Assembly (NCBI GenBank): GCA_022510385.1
Contig: JAFLTQ010000004.1
Span: 105,859-169,858 of the forward strand
Direction of reading: 5' to 3'
DNA length: 64,000 bases
Source of the DNA: Muribaculaceae bacterium
Lineage (GTDB): Bacteria > Bacteroidota > Bacteroidia > Bacteroidales > Muribaculaceae
Position numbers and translations under genes: made by a program. The stretch's first letter is position 1. Every line of letters starts with the position of its first letter. Under the pieces are notes generated by a model. It was not told the DNA's origin. It saw nothing but the letters and a program-made list of their open reading frames with translations, and searched no databases. Below, piece after piece: positions 1-8,801 of the stretch.

Positions 1-1155
1 AGATTGCAACAGAAATGTGACTCGGATGCCTCGGAATTGAAAAAGCTTGCAGCATCCATAGGTGCTTTGATGAAAGAAGGGAAGAAGGAAGAGGCAGAAG
101 AAATCAAGAGTAAAGTTGCGGAGATAAAGGAGAATACCAAAAAACTCCAGCAGGAGCTTGAGGAAAGTGAGAATGAGATGCGCGACCTCCTCTTGACGGT
201 GCCCAATCTTCCTAATGAGGATGTCCCTGAAGGGAAGAGCGCAGAGGATAATGTAGTTGTCAAAACAGGAGGAAAGATTCCTGAATTGGGTCAGGATGCA
301 CTCCCTCATTGGGATTTGGCAAAGAAATATAATCTGATAGATTTCGAGCTTGGAGTAAAAGTGACCGGAGCCGGGTTCCCCTTCTACATCGGAGAGGGCG
401 CCAGACTACAACGCGCACTCATACAATTCTTTCTCGATCAGGCATGGAAAGCCGGATATGTAGAAGTTGAACCTCCCTTTGTTGTTAATAGTGCATCAGG
501 TTATGGCACAGGCCAATTGCCGGATAAAGAGGGACAGATGTATCATGTCACAGTTGATGATCTCTATCTGATACCCACAGCTGAAGTGCCGGTCACAAAT
601 ATTTATCGAGACGTGATAATACCGGTTGAGGAGTTACCAAAGAAAAATTGTGCCTACTCACCGTGCTGGCGACGAGAGGCCGGCAGTTACGGTAAAGATG
701 TCAGAGGCCTCAACCGTTTGCATCAGTTCGATAAAGTTGAGATAGTTAGAATAGAAAGGCCGGAAGATTCCTATGCGGCGCTTGAAGAAATGAAGAGTCA
801 TGTTGAGGGCCTTCTTAACGATTTGGGTTTGCCGTGGAGAATATTACGCCTGTGTGGAGGGGATATGTCGTTTACTTCAGCCATTACCTATGATTTTGAA
901 GTCTGGAGTGCTGCTCAGCAAAGATGGCTTGAAGTATCGTCAGTTTCCAATTTTGAGACTTATCAGGCAAATCGACTAAAGTGCCGTTATCGAGACGCAG
1001 ACAAAAAAATAAAACTATGTCACACTCTCAACGGAAGCGCTTTGGCATTGCCACGGATAGTTGCAGCGTTGCTTGAAGATAATCAGACAAGTGAGGGAAT
1101 AATTGTGCCTGAATGTCTGAGAAAATACACCGGGTTTGATATGATAGGCAAATGA
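1..1155 (+). CDS. serS: Seryl-tRNA synthetase (5' end missing)
   Basis: Class II aminoacyl-tRNA synthetase that charges tRNA-Ser with serine in the cytoplasm. The reading frame is open from base 1 and the N-terminal part lies outside the window; about 384 residues are present against roughly 425 for the family, so some 40 residues are missing. The visible N-terminal part is the charged coiled-coil tRNA-binding arm (rich in K and E, about residues 1-65). The catalytic core follows, with the TAEVP segment, class II motif 2 (RREAGSYGKDVRGLNRLHQF) and motif 3 (NGSALALPRIVAALLEDNQ). The TTG at base 4 is internal, not a start. The stop overlaps the next ATG by four bases (ATGA), so the two genes are probably translationally coupled. 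Confidence 0.97.
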   Translation, partial: RLQQKCDSDASELKKLAASIGALMKEGKKEEAEEIKSKVAEIKENTKKLQQELEESENEMRDLLLTVPNLPNEDVPEGKSAEDNVVVKTGGKIPELGQDALPHWDLAKKYNLIDFELGVKVTGAGFPFYIGEGARLQRALIQFFLDQAWKAGYVEVEPPFVVNSASGYGTGQLPDKEGQMYHVTVDDLYLIPTAEVPVTNIYRDVIIPVEELPKKNCAYSPCWRREAGSYGKDVRGLNRLHQFDKVEIVRIERPEDSYAALEEMKSHVEGLLNDLGLPWRILRLCGGDMSFTSAITYDFEVWSAAQQRWLEVSSVSNFETYQANRLKCRYRDADKKIKLCHTLNGSALALPRIVAALLEDNQTSEGIIVPECLRKYTGFDMIGK

Positions 1156-1931
1156 GTGAAAAAGATCCTTATCCATACGTCAGCAAGGAGGAAAAAAGAA
1201 TTCCTATAGAAGATCCTACGGGCAAATGGAGCGATCTCGTGTTATTGCCGGAATGGGAAGAAGAGATTTATAATGTCTATACAGTTAAGAAGCATGGTAA
1301 ATGGGTGATGCTCAAGGCCCTGAAGCCGGAATATGCAGATAAACCCGAATATCAGGCGATACTCGAAAAAGAATTTGATATCCGTTATAACTTATGCCAT
1401 CCTAATATAGTGATGGTCAATGACCTGGAGAAGGTGCCGGGTGTCGGGCTGGCAATTATAACAGATGATGTCTATGGCTATTCCTTGCGGCGTTTAATCG
1501 ACGAAAAAAGGCTGACCCCAAAAATTGTGCAGAGGTTGGAGACTCAATTGCTCGATGCGATGCAATATATCCAGGAGAATCATATCAGCCATGTGCCACT
1601 GACACCGGAAACTATAATATTTACAGAATATAATGAGAATCTGAAACTTACAAACGTAGGTTATGATCAGAAATCATTTTTGTCAGAACAGGATACACGT
1701 CAAGATATCGCTTCCTACGGGAAGATTGTAAATGAAGTTCTCGATCATCTTCCAACCAATCTTCCCAAGCTTCGTAGGATAGCAAACAAATGCGAAAATA
1801 AGGACCATGGTTATCGCACGGTAACCGATCTGCAGTTGGATATGGAGCGTAGATCTTCAAGTCAAATCTACATATTCCTCTGTTGCTTTATAGTCATAAT
1901 GGCCTTTATATTGATTTGGCTAACATTATGA
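1152..1931 (+). CDS. Membrane-anchored protein kinase-like protein, probable pseudokinase
   Basis: 259 residues with a kinase-like fold followed by one C-terminal membrane segment (about 239-258), so the kinase domain should face the cytoplasm. Recognisable landmarks are a VMLK lysine (K55), a glutamate in the alpha-C position (about 72-74), and HVPLTPETI at 147-155, which aligns with the HRDLKPENI catalytic loop. There HRD has become HVP and the metal-binding Asn has become Thr. The DFG position reads NVG (168-170). A glycine-rich loop is not evident. With both catalytic aspartates gone, phosphotransfer is unlikely. The gene starts inside the serS stop codon. Regulatory or scaffold roles are inference; the partner is unknown. 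Confidence 0.7.
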   Translation: MSEKDPYPYVSKEEKRIPIEDPTGKWSDLVLLPEWEEEIYNVYTVKKHGKWVMLKALKPEYADKPEYQAILEKEFDIRYNLCHPNIVMVNDLEKVPGVGLAIITDDVYGYSLRRLIDEKRLTPKIVQRLETQLLDAMQYIQENHISHVPLTPETIIFTEYNENLKLTNVGYDQKSFLSEQDTRQDIASYGKIVNEVLDHLPTNLPKLRRIANKCENKDHGYRTVTDLQLDMERRSSSQIYIFLCCFIVIMAFILIWLTL

Positions 1932-2038
1932 TATTTCATTGCCCGGTTGCTTCTTGTAATTTTCTTAAGCTTTAATATTGAGAAAAAAGCATTAAATTAC
2001 GAGAAGTTTATAAAAAATTAAATAAAAAATCTCTCCTG

Positions 2039-3166
2039 ATGGTTGAAATAAAGAAGATAGAGCCGACGAAGGCTAATTTAAAGAAATTCATTCAGTTTCA
2101 AATAGATTTATACAAGGGGAATCCATATTTCGTTCCCCCCTTGATATCTGATGACTTAGGGACATTATCACCGGGAAAAAATCCGGCTTTTGATTTCTGT
2201 GATGGCGTTTATTTCATGGCCTATAAAGAAGGGAAACCGGTTGGGCGAATCGCAGGTATAATCAACAGACAGGTCAACGAACAGCATGGACGTGCCACCG
2301 CACGTTTCGGATTCATAGATTTTATAGATGACGAGGAGGTTTCCTCTGCCTTGATAAAAGCAGTGGAAGATTGGGCAAAGAAAGAGGGGATGAATAAAAT
2401 CATCGGACCTATGGGATTCACCGATATGGATCATGAGGGAATGTTGATTGGGGGATTTGAGGAATTGGGAACAATGGCCACCATCTATAATTATCCCTAT
2501 TATCCCAAGCATTTGGAAAAATTGGGTTATGAGAAAGAAGCGGATTGGATAGAATTCTTGATGGAGGTGCCGGAAGGAATACCGGAAAAATATGACCGAA
2601 TAGCAGATATTGTCAAAAGAAAATATGGCCTTCGGGTGAAGAAATACAAAAGTCCTAAGAAGGCTAAGGAAGAAATAGGGCGTCCCTTATTTCATCTAAT
2701 CAATGAGGCTTATGATGGACTTTATGAGTACTCCAAATTGTCGGAGAAACAGATAGATTATTACATAGATATTTATCTAAGTCTGATAAATTTTGATTTA
2801 TTGACTGCGATAGTTGATAAAGATGACAATCTTGTGGGCATAGGAATCTCCATGCCGTCGTTGAGTCGTGCATTGCAGAAAAGCGGTGGGAAGTTGTTCC
2901 CGTTCGGATGGTATCATCTCCTACGGGCTTTAAAATGCAAAACCGATAGAGTAGACTTGCTTTTAGTGGCAGTGAAGCCTGAATATCAGAATAAAGGTGT
3001 AAATGCACTATTATTCCAGGATTTGATACCCTACTATATCAAATATGGGTTCAAATATGCTGAGTCCAATCTCGAGTTAGAGACGAATAATAAGGTGCAG
3101 GGTCAGTGGGATTATTTCACAAATCGACAACACAGGCGCAGAAGGGCTTACTATAAACTGCTTTAA
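2039..3166 (+). CDS. GNAT-family N-acetyltransferase-like protein
   Basis: 375 residues, about twice a minimal GNAT domain. The protein resembles a family common in Bacteroidales that is annotated as GNAT acetyltransferase or left hypothetical. The N-terminal half includes a beta-strand pair ending in GKPVGRIAGIIN (about 66-77) and a following helix, typical of the GNAT acetyl-CoA region. The C-terminal half carries VDLLLVAVKPEYQNKGVNAL, which matches the GNAT strand 4 and Q/RxxGxG/A loop. Substrate is unknown. The stop overlaps the menG start (TAATG), placing this gene in a run with menG and the U32 gene. The 107-base upstream gap holds no clear promoter. Confidence 0.72.
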   Translation: MVEIKKIEPTKANLKKFIQFQIDLYKGNPYFVPPLISDDLGTLSPGKNPAFDFCDGVYFMAYKEGKPVGRIAGIINRQVNEQHGRATARFGFIDFIDDEEVSSALIKAVEDWAKKEGMNKIIGPMGFTDMDHEGMLIGGFEELGTMATIYNYPYYPKHLEKLGYEKEADWIEFLMEVPEGIPEKYDRIADIVKRKYGLRVKKYKSPKKAKEEIGRPLFHLINEAYDGLYEYSKLSEKQIDYYIDIYLSLINFDLLTAIVDKDDNLVGIGISMPSLSRALQKSGGKLFPFGWYHLLRALKCKTDRVDLLLVAVKPEYQNKGVNALLFQDLIPYYIKYGFKYAESNLELETNNKVQGQWDYFTNRQHRRRRAYYKLL

Positions 3167-3912
3167 TGGAGGTTGAAAAAATAAATCCTTACGAGTCTGA
3201 TGCTGAAAAAGGGCAACAGGTAGAGCTGATGTTTGATACCATCGCGAGACATTACGATATCATGAATACCGCAATGTCTTTAGGACAACACAAGCGATGG
3301 AGAAATAAAGCCTTAAAGGCGGCAGTAGCGGCTCTCGGTGAGTTAAAAAAGCCCAAAATTTTGGATATCGCCACCGGCACGGGAGATTTGACATTCCGCC
3401 TGCATAAAATATTTCCTGACTCATTGATAACCGGGATTGATTTATCAGAGGGGATGTTGGAGATTGCAAAGACAAAACTTGCACAATTATCTCCAAAGGA
3501 GCAAAAACTGATAGCTTTCGGAAAGGGCGATTCCCTGGCAATGCCATTTCATGACGGTGAGTTTGACATGATTACAGTGGCTTATGGGGTCAGGAATTTT
3601 AGTGATTTGCGAAAAGGAATTGCCGAAATGAGGAGGGTCTTAAGAGAGGGGGGTGTTTTATGTATAATAGAGCTTTCAACACCGAAAGGAGTTGTGGCGA
3701 AATCATTATATAACATTTATGCCGGCAAACTTATACCCTGGTTAGGTAAAAGAGTTTCAGGAGACGCAAATGCATATTCTTATCTTCCGGAGAGCATAGC
3801 GGCATGTCCACAAAGGGAAAATATGGCAGCTCTTCTTTATGCCGAAAAGTTTACAAAAGTTGAATGGCATTCCCTTTCATTAGGAGCGCTGACATATTAT
3901 ATTGCAAGATGA
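3166..3912 (+). CDS. menG: Demethylmenaquinone methyltransferase
   Basis: SAM-dependent methyltransferase (UbiE/MenG family, 248 residues, normal length) that performs the last step of menaquinone synthesis, methylating demethylmenaquinone. SAM-binding motif I is LDIATGTGD at residues 66-74. The family-specific segments VAYGVRNFSD and the RxLREGGVL post-motif are present, as is the N-terminal MFDTIARHYDIMN signature. Menaquinone is the usual quinone of Bacteroidales, which fits. It overlaps its neighbours on both sides (TAATG with the GNAT gene, ATGA with the U32 gene), so the three are probably translated from one message. Confidence 0.95.
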   Translation: MEVEKINPYESDAEKGQQVELMFDTIARHYDIMNTAMSLGQHKRWRNKALKAAVAALGELKKPKILDIATGTGDLTFRLHKIFPDSLITGIDLSEGMLEIAKTKLAQLSPKEQKLIAFGKGDSLAMPFHDGEFDMITVAYGVRNFSDLRKGIAEMRRVLREGGVLCIIELSTPKGVVAKSLYNIYAGKLIPWLGKRVSGDANAYSYLPESIAACPQRENMAALLYAEKFTKVEWHSLSLGALTYYIAR

Positions 3913-5159
3913 AAAGGAATGATTTTGAAATAATGGCTCCGGTTGGGAGCTTTGAATCTCTGTCGGCAGCCTTGGCAGCCGGAACGGATTCGGTTTATTT
4001 TGGAATTGAAGGTCTTAATATGAGGAGCAGGTCAAGCTCTAATTTTAATCTGGATAATCTTAGAGATATCGTAGCCCGCTGTTCAGAAAAAGGAGTCAAG
4101 ACATATCTGACAGTCAATACAATCATCTATGACCGGGATATCGAATATATGCATTCCATACTTGAAGCCGCGAAAGAATCAGGTATAAGCGCAGTTATTG
4201 CTACGGATATTTCCACAATTCTTTATGCAAGAAGGATAGGTCTGGAAGTGCATATCTCCACACAAGCTAATATCTCCAATTATGAAGCAGTAGAGTATTA
4301 TTCTCAATTTGCAGATGTAATGGTATTGGCGCGAGAACTAAATCTGGAACAAGTGGGGGATATTTCACGAAAGATACGGGAGAATGATCTGCGCGGTCCA
4401 AAAGGCAATTTGGTAAAACTTGAAATGTTTTGTCATGGGGCACTTTGCATGGCGGTCAGTGGAAAATGCTATATGAGTCTGCATCAGATGAATTCCAGCG
4501 CCAATCGGGGAGAATGTAATCAGATATGCCGCAGGTCGTATAGAGTTACTGATATGGAGACAAATGATGAATTGGTGGTGGATAATAAATTCATCATGTC
4601 ACCAAAGGATTTGAAGAGTATCCATTTTTTGGATAAAATGATAGAAGCAGGGGTTTCAGTCTTTAAAATTGAGGGGAGAGCCAGAGGCCCGGAATATGTA
4701 TATGAAACTGTAGAGTGTTATTCAGCGGCCCTGAAAGCAATTTGTGACGGAGAATTTACTCAGGAAGCCATTTCCACATGGGAGGAGAGGCTTACAAAAG
4801 TGTTTAATCGAGGCTTCTGGGACGGCTATTATTTAGGTCAGCGACTTGGAGAATGGAGCAAGAATTATGGAAGTTCGGCAACCCGTGTTAAACATTATAT
4901 AGCGAAAGTATCAAGATATTTTTCTAAATTAGGAGTCGGAGAATTCAGGATGGAGAGTGGAGAACTCCATCCCGGGGATGAGGTGATAATAACGGGACCT
5001 ACGACAGGAGCCCTGATTTTTAAGGCAGAGGAATTGAGATTAGACCTTGAACCGGTTGAAAAAGTAAGGAAAGGGGACATTTTTTCTATGCCGGTTCCAA
5101 CCAAGATAAGACCTTCCGACAGGTTATATCTTTGGGTCAAAACAGATAAAAAATATTAA
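3909..5159 (+). CDS. U32 family peptidase-like protein, probable tRNA hydroxylation protein
   Basis: 416 residues from the ATG at 3909, which overlaps the menG stop as ATGA. An upstream in-frame start at 3864 would lie deep inside menG and is rejected. The N-terminal EIMAPVGSFESLSAALAAG and DSVYFG stretch is the U32 TIM-barrel start. Cysteines at 180, 187, 203 and 207 (C-x6-C-x15-C-x3-C) match the iron-sulfur ligand pattern of U32 proteins. Despite the peptidase name, characterised relatives (RlhA, TrhP/YegQ) hydroxylate pyrimidines in RNA. Length and architecture fit the TrhP-like group that makes 5-hydroxyuridine at tRNA position 34, but the choice among RNA substrates is inference. Confidence 0.85.
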   Translation: MKRNDFEIMAPVGSFESLSAALAAGTDSVYFGIEGLNMRSRSSSNFNLDNLRDIVARCSEKGVKTYLTVNTIIYDRDIEYMHSILEAAKESGISAVIATDISTILYARRIGLEVHISTQANISNYEAVEYYSQFADVMVLARELNLEQVGDISRKIRENDLRGPKGNLVKLEMFCHGALCMAVSGKCYMSLHQMNSSANRGECNQICRRSYRVTDMETNDELVVDNKFIMSPKDLKSIHFLDKMIEAGVSVFKIEGRARGPEYVYETVECYSAALKAICDGEFTQEAISTWEERLTKVFNRGFWDGYYLGQRLGEWSKNYGSSATRVKHYIAKVSRYFSKLGVGEFRMESGELHPGDEVIITGPTTGALIFKAEELRLDLEPVEKVRKGDIFSMPVPTKIRPSDRLYLWVKTDKKY

Positions 5160-5174
5160 TTAAATAATGAAGTT

Positions 5175-6266
5175 ATGAGAAAGAAATTTATGTTGATATC
5201 AGGAATCCTGATCTTAATGGTGGGATTGCTGTCATGTTCATCCGGAGATGGAGATGATGATAATGATAATGGAGGAAATACAAATATACCTACCGGGACA
5301 GTGCCCGAAAATACAACAGATTCCGGAAAGAATAATGAAAAGCGTCCTGACAATATAAATCCTGACGGCACGACGACAACTCCGGGAGGAGATGGCTCGG
5401 ATAGCGGCGACAGCGGTTCCGGGAGTGGATCAGGAAGTGGTTCGGGAAGTGGCGACAATACAGGAAGCGGTTCCGGGAGCGGTGACAATACCGGGAGCGG
5501 ATCCGGGAGCGGATCAGGTTCCGGAAATACCGGGAGTATCCCGACATGGCAACTCGTTTTTGAAGATGACTTCGAAGGGGATTCTACCACTCCCAACGAA
5601 AAATATTGGAGCTTGGCCAAGAAAGGAGATGATTCGTGGAATCGCTATATGTCAGAATCTTACAACCAGGCATATCAAAAAGATGGATACCTATATCTTT
5701 TCGGTATGGAATCAGATGGAGAATATTATTGTGGAGGCATAGAGACGATAGACAAATATTATTTCCGCTACGGACAAGTGAAATGTCGCGCGAGATTCTT
5801 ACGTCATCCACAGGGGAACCACACCGGCATATGGATGATGCCACAGCCCGGCTTGTCAGTACCTACTCAAAAATGGCCTCGTTCCGGAGAGATTGATATA
5901 ATGGAACATCTTGATAATGATAAGCTTGTCTATGAAACTGTGCATTATTGGAATGAAGAGGAATCAAAGGATGCATCTTCAGATAAGACTGTAGACATTG
6001 ATATTGATGAATTTAACGTGTATGGAGTAATCTGGGACGAAGAATCAGTCTCCTTCACAGTCAACGGAGAAGTGAAATTCAGTTATAAAAATGAGAATCC
6101 TTCCGACAATAGTTTCTCCTATCAATATCCCTTTACCGAACCGTTTTATCTGATATTAAGCCAGTCGTTAGGAGGAGAAGGCACGTGGGCCGGAGAAATA
6201 GATAATAGCGAGCTGCCCTCCATCTTCCAGATTGACTGGATTAGAGTATGGCAAAAAAATAAATAA
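5175..6266 (+). CDS. GH16 family glycoside hydrolase lipoprotein (beta-glucanase-like)
   Basis: 363 residues. A lipoprotein signal peptide ends at C21 (GLLSC), so the protein is lipidated and probably surface or outer-membrane attached. An acidic low-complexity stretch follows, then an almost pure Gly-Ser linker with Asp-Asn-Thr breaks at residues 71-120. The GH16 jelly-roll domain runs from about 125 to 361. The catalytic motif EIDIME is at 239-244, with E239 the expected nucleophile and E244 the acid/base. GH16 enzymes cut beta-1,3 or mixed beta-glucans, galactans and related polymers; the substrate cannot be told. There is no susC/susD pair nearby, so this is not a standard polysaccharide utilisation locus. 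It lies 15 bases after the U32 gene. Confidence 0.88.
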   Translation: MRKKFMLISGILILMVGLLSCSSGDGDDDNDNGGNTNIPTGTVPENTTDSGKNNEKRPDNINPDGTTTTPGGDGSDSGDSGSGSGSGSGSGSGDNTGSGSGSGDNTGSGSGSGSGSGNTGSIPTWQLVFEDDFEGDSTTPNEKYWSLAKKGDDSWNRYMSESYNQAYQKDGYLYLFGMESDGEYYCGGIETIDKYYFRYGQVKCRARFLRHPQGNHTGIWMMPQPGLSVPTQKWPRSGEIDIMEHLDNDKLVYETVHYWNEEESKDASSDKTVDIDIDEFNVYGVIWDEESVSFTVNGEVKFSYKNENPSDNSFSYQYPFTEPFYLILSQSLGGEGTWAGEIDNSELPSIFQIDWIRVWQKNK

Positions 6267-6274
6267 AACAGGAT

Positions 6275-6922
6275 ATGAAAAAGATTTTAAGAAGTTTATT
6301 ATATCTCGCAATCACATTTACAGTTGCGTCATGCGGGGGTTCGAAAGGAAATGAAGATTCTTCACTGACACCACTGCAGAATCAAGCAGTGGCTTATGTC
6401 AGAACTCATCTTGAGAGAGGTGACAAACTCATAGATTATAAGGTGGTTGAAGAACCGATACCTGCAGCGATAATGGAACAACCATTTTTGAACATACGCA
6501 ACACTGTGTATAAAGCCGGATTGGACTACCAGTCATGCAAGACACGAGGTCTACAGAAAGGTATGGAAATGGCTGAAGAAAAATTGGAGGAGGCCAAAAC
6601 ACAGACTCTGCAGACAGTGGATTTTCTTAATCAGAATATAGGGTCTAATAAGTCAGTCATAGTGCTTGCCACAGTACAGGCAAGGAAGAGTGTAGACGGA
6701 GAGCCTAATTCTTTGATAGTTGTATTTGATCCTTCAACTATGGAAGCTAAAGAATGGATACCTGTCACCAAGCCCGTACAAAATACAGTGGCATTAGTAA
6801 TTTGTGCCGAGGATGACACTCTTGCAGAATATGCGAAGGAGCAGAACCGGGATACAAAAGTTCTGGTATCAAAAACGGATAATCCTGTGCTAAAGTTTGT
6901 GCTTGATGCAAGAGCCATGTAA
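6275..6922 (+). CDS. Lipoprotein of unknown function
   Basis: 215 residues with a signal peptide ending in a lipobox (VASC, lipidated C20). The mature part is soluble, with an amphipathic helix-rich middle (about 85-120) and a probable beta-rich C-terminal half. I do not recognise a domain. It starts 8 bases after the GH16 lipoprotein stop, so the two are probably cotranscribed and may be exported together. No catalytic motif is apparent. Confidence 0.75.
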   Translation: MKKILRSLLYLAITFTVASCGGSKGNEDSSLTPLQNQAVAYVRTHLERGDKLIDYKVVEEPIPAAIMEQPFLNIRNTVYKAGLDYQSCKTRGLQKGMEMAEEKLEEAKTQTLQTVDFLNQNIGSNKSVIVLATVQARKSVDGEPNSLIVVFDPSTMEAKEWIPVTKPVQNTVALVICAEDDTLAEYAKEQNRDTKVLVSKTDNPVLKFVLDARAM

Positions 6923-6998
6923 ACAAAAAAGAAGTTTTGATTGTTAAAAGATTATAAGAATAAAAAATAAAATCAAAACCTTTTAAATTTAAAGAACT

Positions 6999-7262
6999 AT
7001 GGCTGAAAAAGATAACAAAGAACTCAAGGCTGAAGTGGCTGAAGAGAAAAAAGAATTAAGCGAAGAAAAAAGAGAGTTGGAATCAAAGGAGGCAATCCAA
7101 GAGGAGATGCAGGAAGAGATCAGGAATTTCGCTGAGACATCTCCGGAGATGGGACCAAATTCCTGGTGGGGTTCTGCAGGAAGCTGGTGGATACTTGGTA
7201 TTGCAGGAATACTGATTATATTCCTCGTTATTTGGGTTTGTTTCTTCTACGGACCAAATTGA
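6999..7262 (+). CDS. Small tail-anchored membrane protein, coiled coil plus one TM segment
   Basis: 87 residues. The first 45 are almost entirely K, E, A, L and R in a heptad-like pattern, predicting a long charged helix or coiled coil. A short Trp- and Gly-rich joint (NSWWGSAGSWW) leads into one membrane segment at about 62-84, leaving only a few residues beyond it. There is no signal peptide, so the helix should sit in the cytoplasm. No known family recognised. It is followed by a strong terminator at 7329-7360, which ends this transcription unit. Confidence 0.65.
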   Translation: MAEKDNKELKAEVAEEKKELSEEKRELESKEAIQEEMQEEIRNFAETSPEMGPNSWWGSAGSWWILGIAGILIIFLVIWVCFFYGPN

Positions 7263-7328
7263 TTCCGACAAACAACAAATTAATTAGATAATCAGCTTCT
7301 TATATATTATAAAAAAGGAGCATAAGTT

Positions 7329-7360
7329 AAAAGGATACAGTTTTTTGTATCCTTTTTTTT
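7329..7360 (+). terminator. Intrinsic terminator
   Basis: Perfect 11-base inverted repeat AAAAGGATACA / TGTATCCTTTT (7329-7339 and 7346-7356) with a six-base loop, running straight into a T tract. It separates the unit ending at 7262 from the efflux operon starting at 7395. Confidence 0.9.
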
Positions 7361-7362
7361 CT

Positions 7363-7370
7363 TATATTTG
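7363..7370 (+). promoter_or_regulatory. Promoter -7 element for the efflux operon
   Basis: TATATTTG matches the Bacteroidota -7 consensus TAnnTTTG, 25 bases before the ATG of the outer-membrane channel gene and just after the terminator. No TTTG is found at the ideal distance upstream; the nearest lies in the terminator with only 15 bases of spacing. Confidence 0.6.
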
Positions 7371-7394
7371 CATAGATATATTATGCCATAATAC

Positions 7395-8801
7395 ATGAAC
7401 AACTTTCTACATACCAAAATAGTGTCACTGTTGCTATTTTTACTTGTCATTCCCGAAATGTATGCCGGAGAACGTGAAGATTATCTTCAAACCCCGGTGC
7501 CTGAAAAATGGCAACTTGAGCAACAATATTATCAGACCTTGCCATGTGACGATCAATGGTGGACCACTTTCGGAGATCCCGTCTTAACTCGCCTGATATC
7601 TATGGCTGTAGAGAATAATTATAATGTTGCAGCGGCGTTGAAACGCATAGAGATGGCTAAGAAAGAAATAGGGATGACGCGTTCAGGCTATTATCCCACC
7701 ATAGGATTATCGGGGAGCTGGACTAAGGAGCAGGAAAGTGGCAGGATGTATACTTCAGACAGTGAACGGATAAAAAGCTCTTATTTCAATATAGGAGCAA
7801 CAATGAATTGGGAAATAGACGTGTTCGGCAGGGTCTATTCAAACGTAAAGGAGAAAAAGGCTGCCTATAATGTAGCTCGGGCAGATTATGATGCAGTGAT
7901 GGTAAGCCTTTGTGCAAGTGTGGCTACGGCATACATGCAGTTGCGCACATACGAGCAAGAATTGGAAGTTGCGAAACAGCACATTGAGAGTCAGGCTTAT
8001 GTATGTAAGATAACCGAAGCGAGATATAATGCTGCCCTTGGAGATATGCTTGAAGTTACTCAGGCAAAGGTAGTATTGTATGAAACAGAGGCAACCCTTC
8101 CCACCTTGGAGTCTAATGTAAGGACGATGAAGAATTCTTTGGCCCTATTAGTTGGGAAATATCCCGGCGAAATAGATGCCATGCTTGAAGAGGAGAGTGG
8201 TATGCCTTCATATCTTCAAAATGTAGCAATAGGAGTTCCGGCGGAGTTATTAAGAAGAAGGCCTGATATCGTAGAAGCGGAAATGGAGCTTGCAGAATAT
8301 GCGGCAGCCATTGGAGTGGCAAAAAAAGATTTCCTTCCAACCCTTAGTTTAACCGGAGATATAGGCACTACTGCCCATAATGGGAAGAACTTGTTCGGGA
8401 AGAATAGCCTGGCATATTCGATAGCTCCACAATTGAGCTGGACACTGTTTGAGGGATTGTCGCGCAACTATGCTTTGTCGGAGGCAAAACTTCAAATGGA
8501 GGCATCAATCGATCAATATAACCTGACAGTTATGAGCGCTATTGAAGAGGTGGATAATGCCCTTGTGACGTATTCTTCCCTTTTGAAGGCAATAGAACTG
8601 CAAAAAAAGGTGGTGGAAGAGAGCAAGAAGAGCATGGAGCTCTCTTTTGAACTTTATAGAAGCGGGCTTACGATGTTTACAAATGTTGTGCAGGGTCAGA
8701 TTGATTGGCTGACAAGTCAGAATTCTCTGACAGAGATGCAGGGAGAGGCTTTGACTGCACTTGTGGACATTTATAAATCTCTTGGAGGCGGATGGAAGTG
8801 A
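7395..8801 (+). CDS. RND efflux outer-membrane channel (TolC/OprM/NodT family)
   Basis: 468 residues, normal for the family. A cleavable signal peptide covers about 1-24; no lipobox cysteine is seen, unlike many OprM-type proteins. Two repeats of the outer-membrane efflux domain follow, each with long alpha-hairpin regions, and the segment VPAELLRRRPDIVEAEMELA (about 277-296) is the typical NodT/OprM family signature. It should form the trimeric outer-membrane exit duct for the pump encoded downstream. First gene of the efflux operon; its stop lies inside the start region of the adaptor gene. Confidence 0.93.
   Translation: MNNFLHTKIVSLLLFLLVIPEMYAGEREDYLQTPVPEKWQLEQQYYQTLPCDDQWWTTFGDPVLTRLISMAVENNYNVAAALKRIEMAKKEIGMTRSGYYPTIGLSGSWTKEQESGRMYTSDSERIKSSYFNIGATMNWEIDVFGRVYSNVKEKKAAYNVARADYDAVMVSLCASVATAYMQLRTYEQELEVAKQHIESQAYVCKITEARYNAALGDMLEVTQAKVVLYETEATLPTLESNVRTMKNSLALLVGKYPGEIDAMLEEESGMPSYLQNVAIGVPAELLRRRPDIVEAEMELAEYAAAIGVAKKDFLPTLSLTGDIGTTAHNGKNLFGKNSLAYSIAPQLSWTLFEGLSRNYALSEAKLQMEASIDQYNLTVMSAIEEVDNALVTYSSLLKAIELQKKVVEESKKSMELSFELYRSGLTMFTNVVQGQIDWLTSQNSLTEMQGEALTALVDIYKSLGGGWK

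Noticed and set aside
3864..3908. Longer U32 protein starting inside menG
   Set aside because: The added residues come from another frame of the conserved menG end; the ATG at 3909 gives a normal ATGA overlap.
5156..5620. Pro/Leu-rich open frames opposite the GH16 linker
   Set aside because: They are the antisense and shifted readings of the Gly-Ser repeat and have no independent support.
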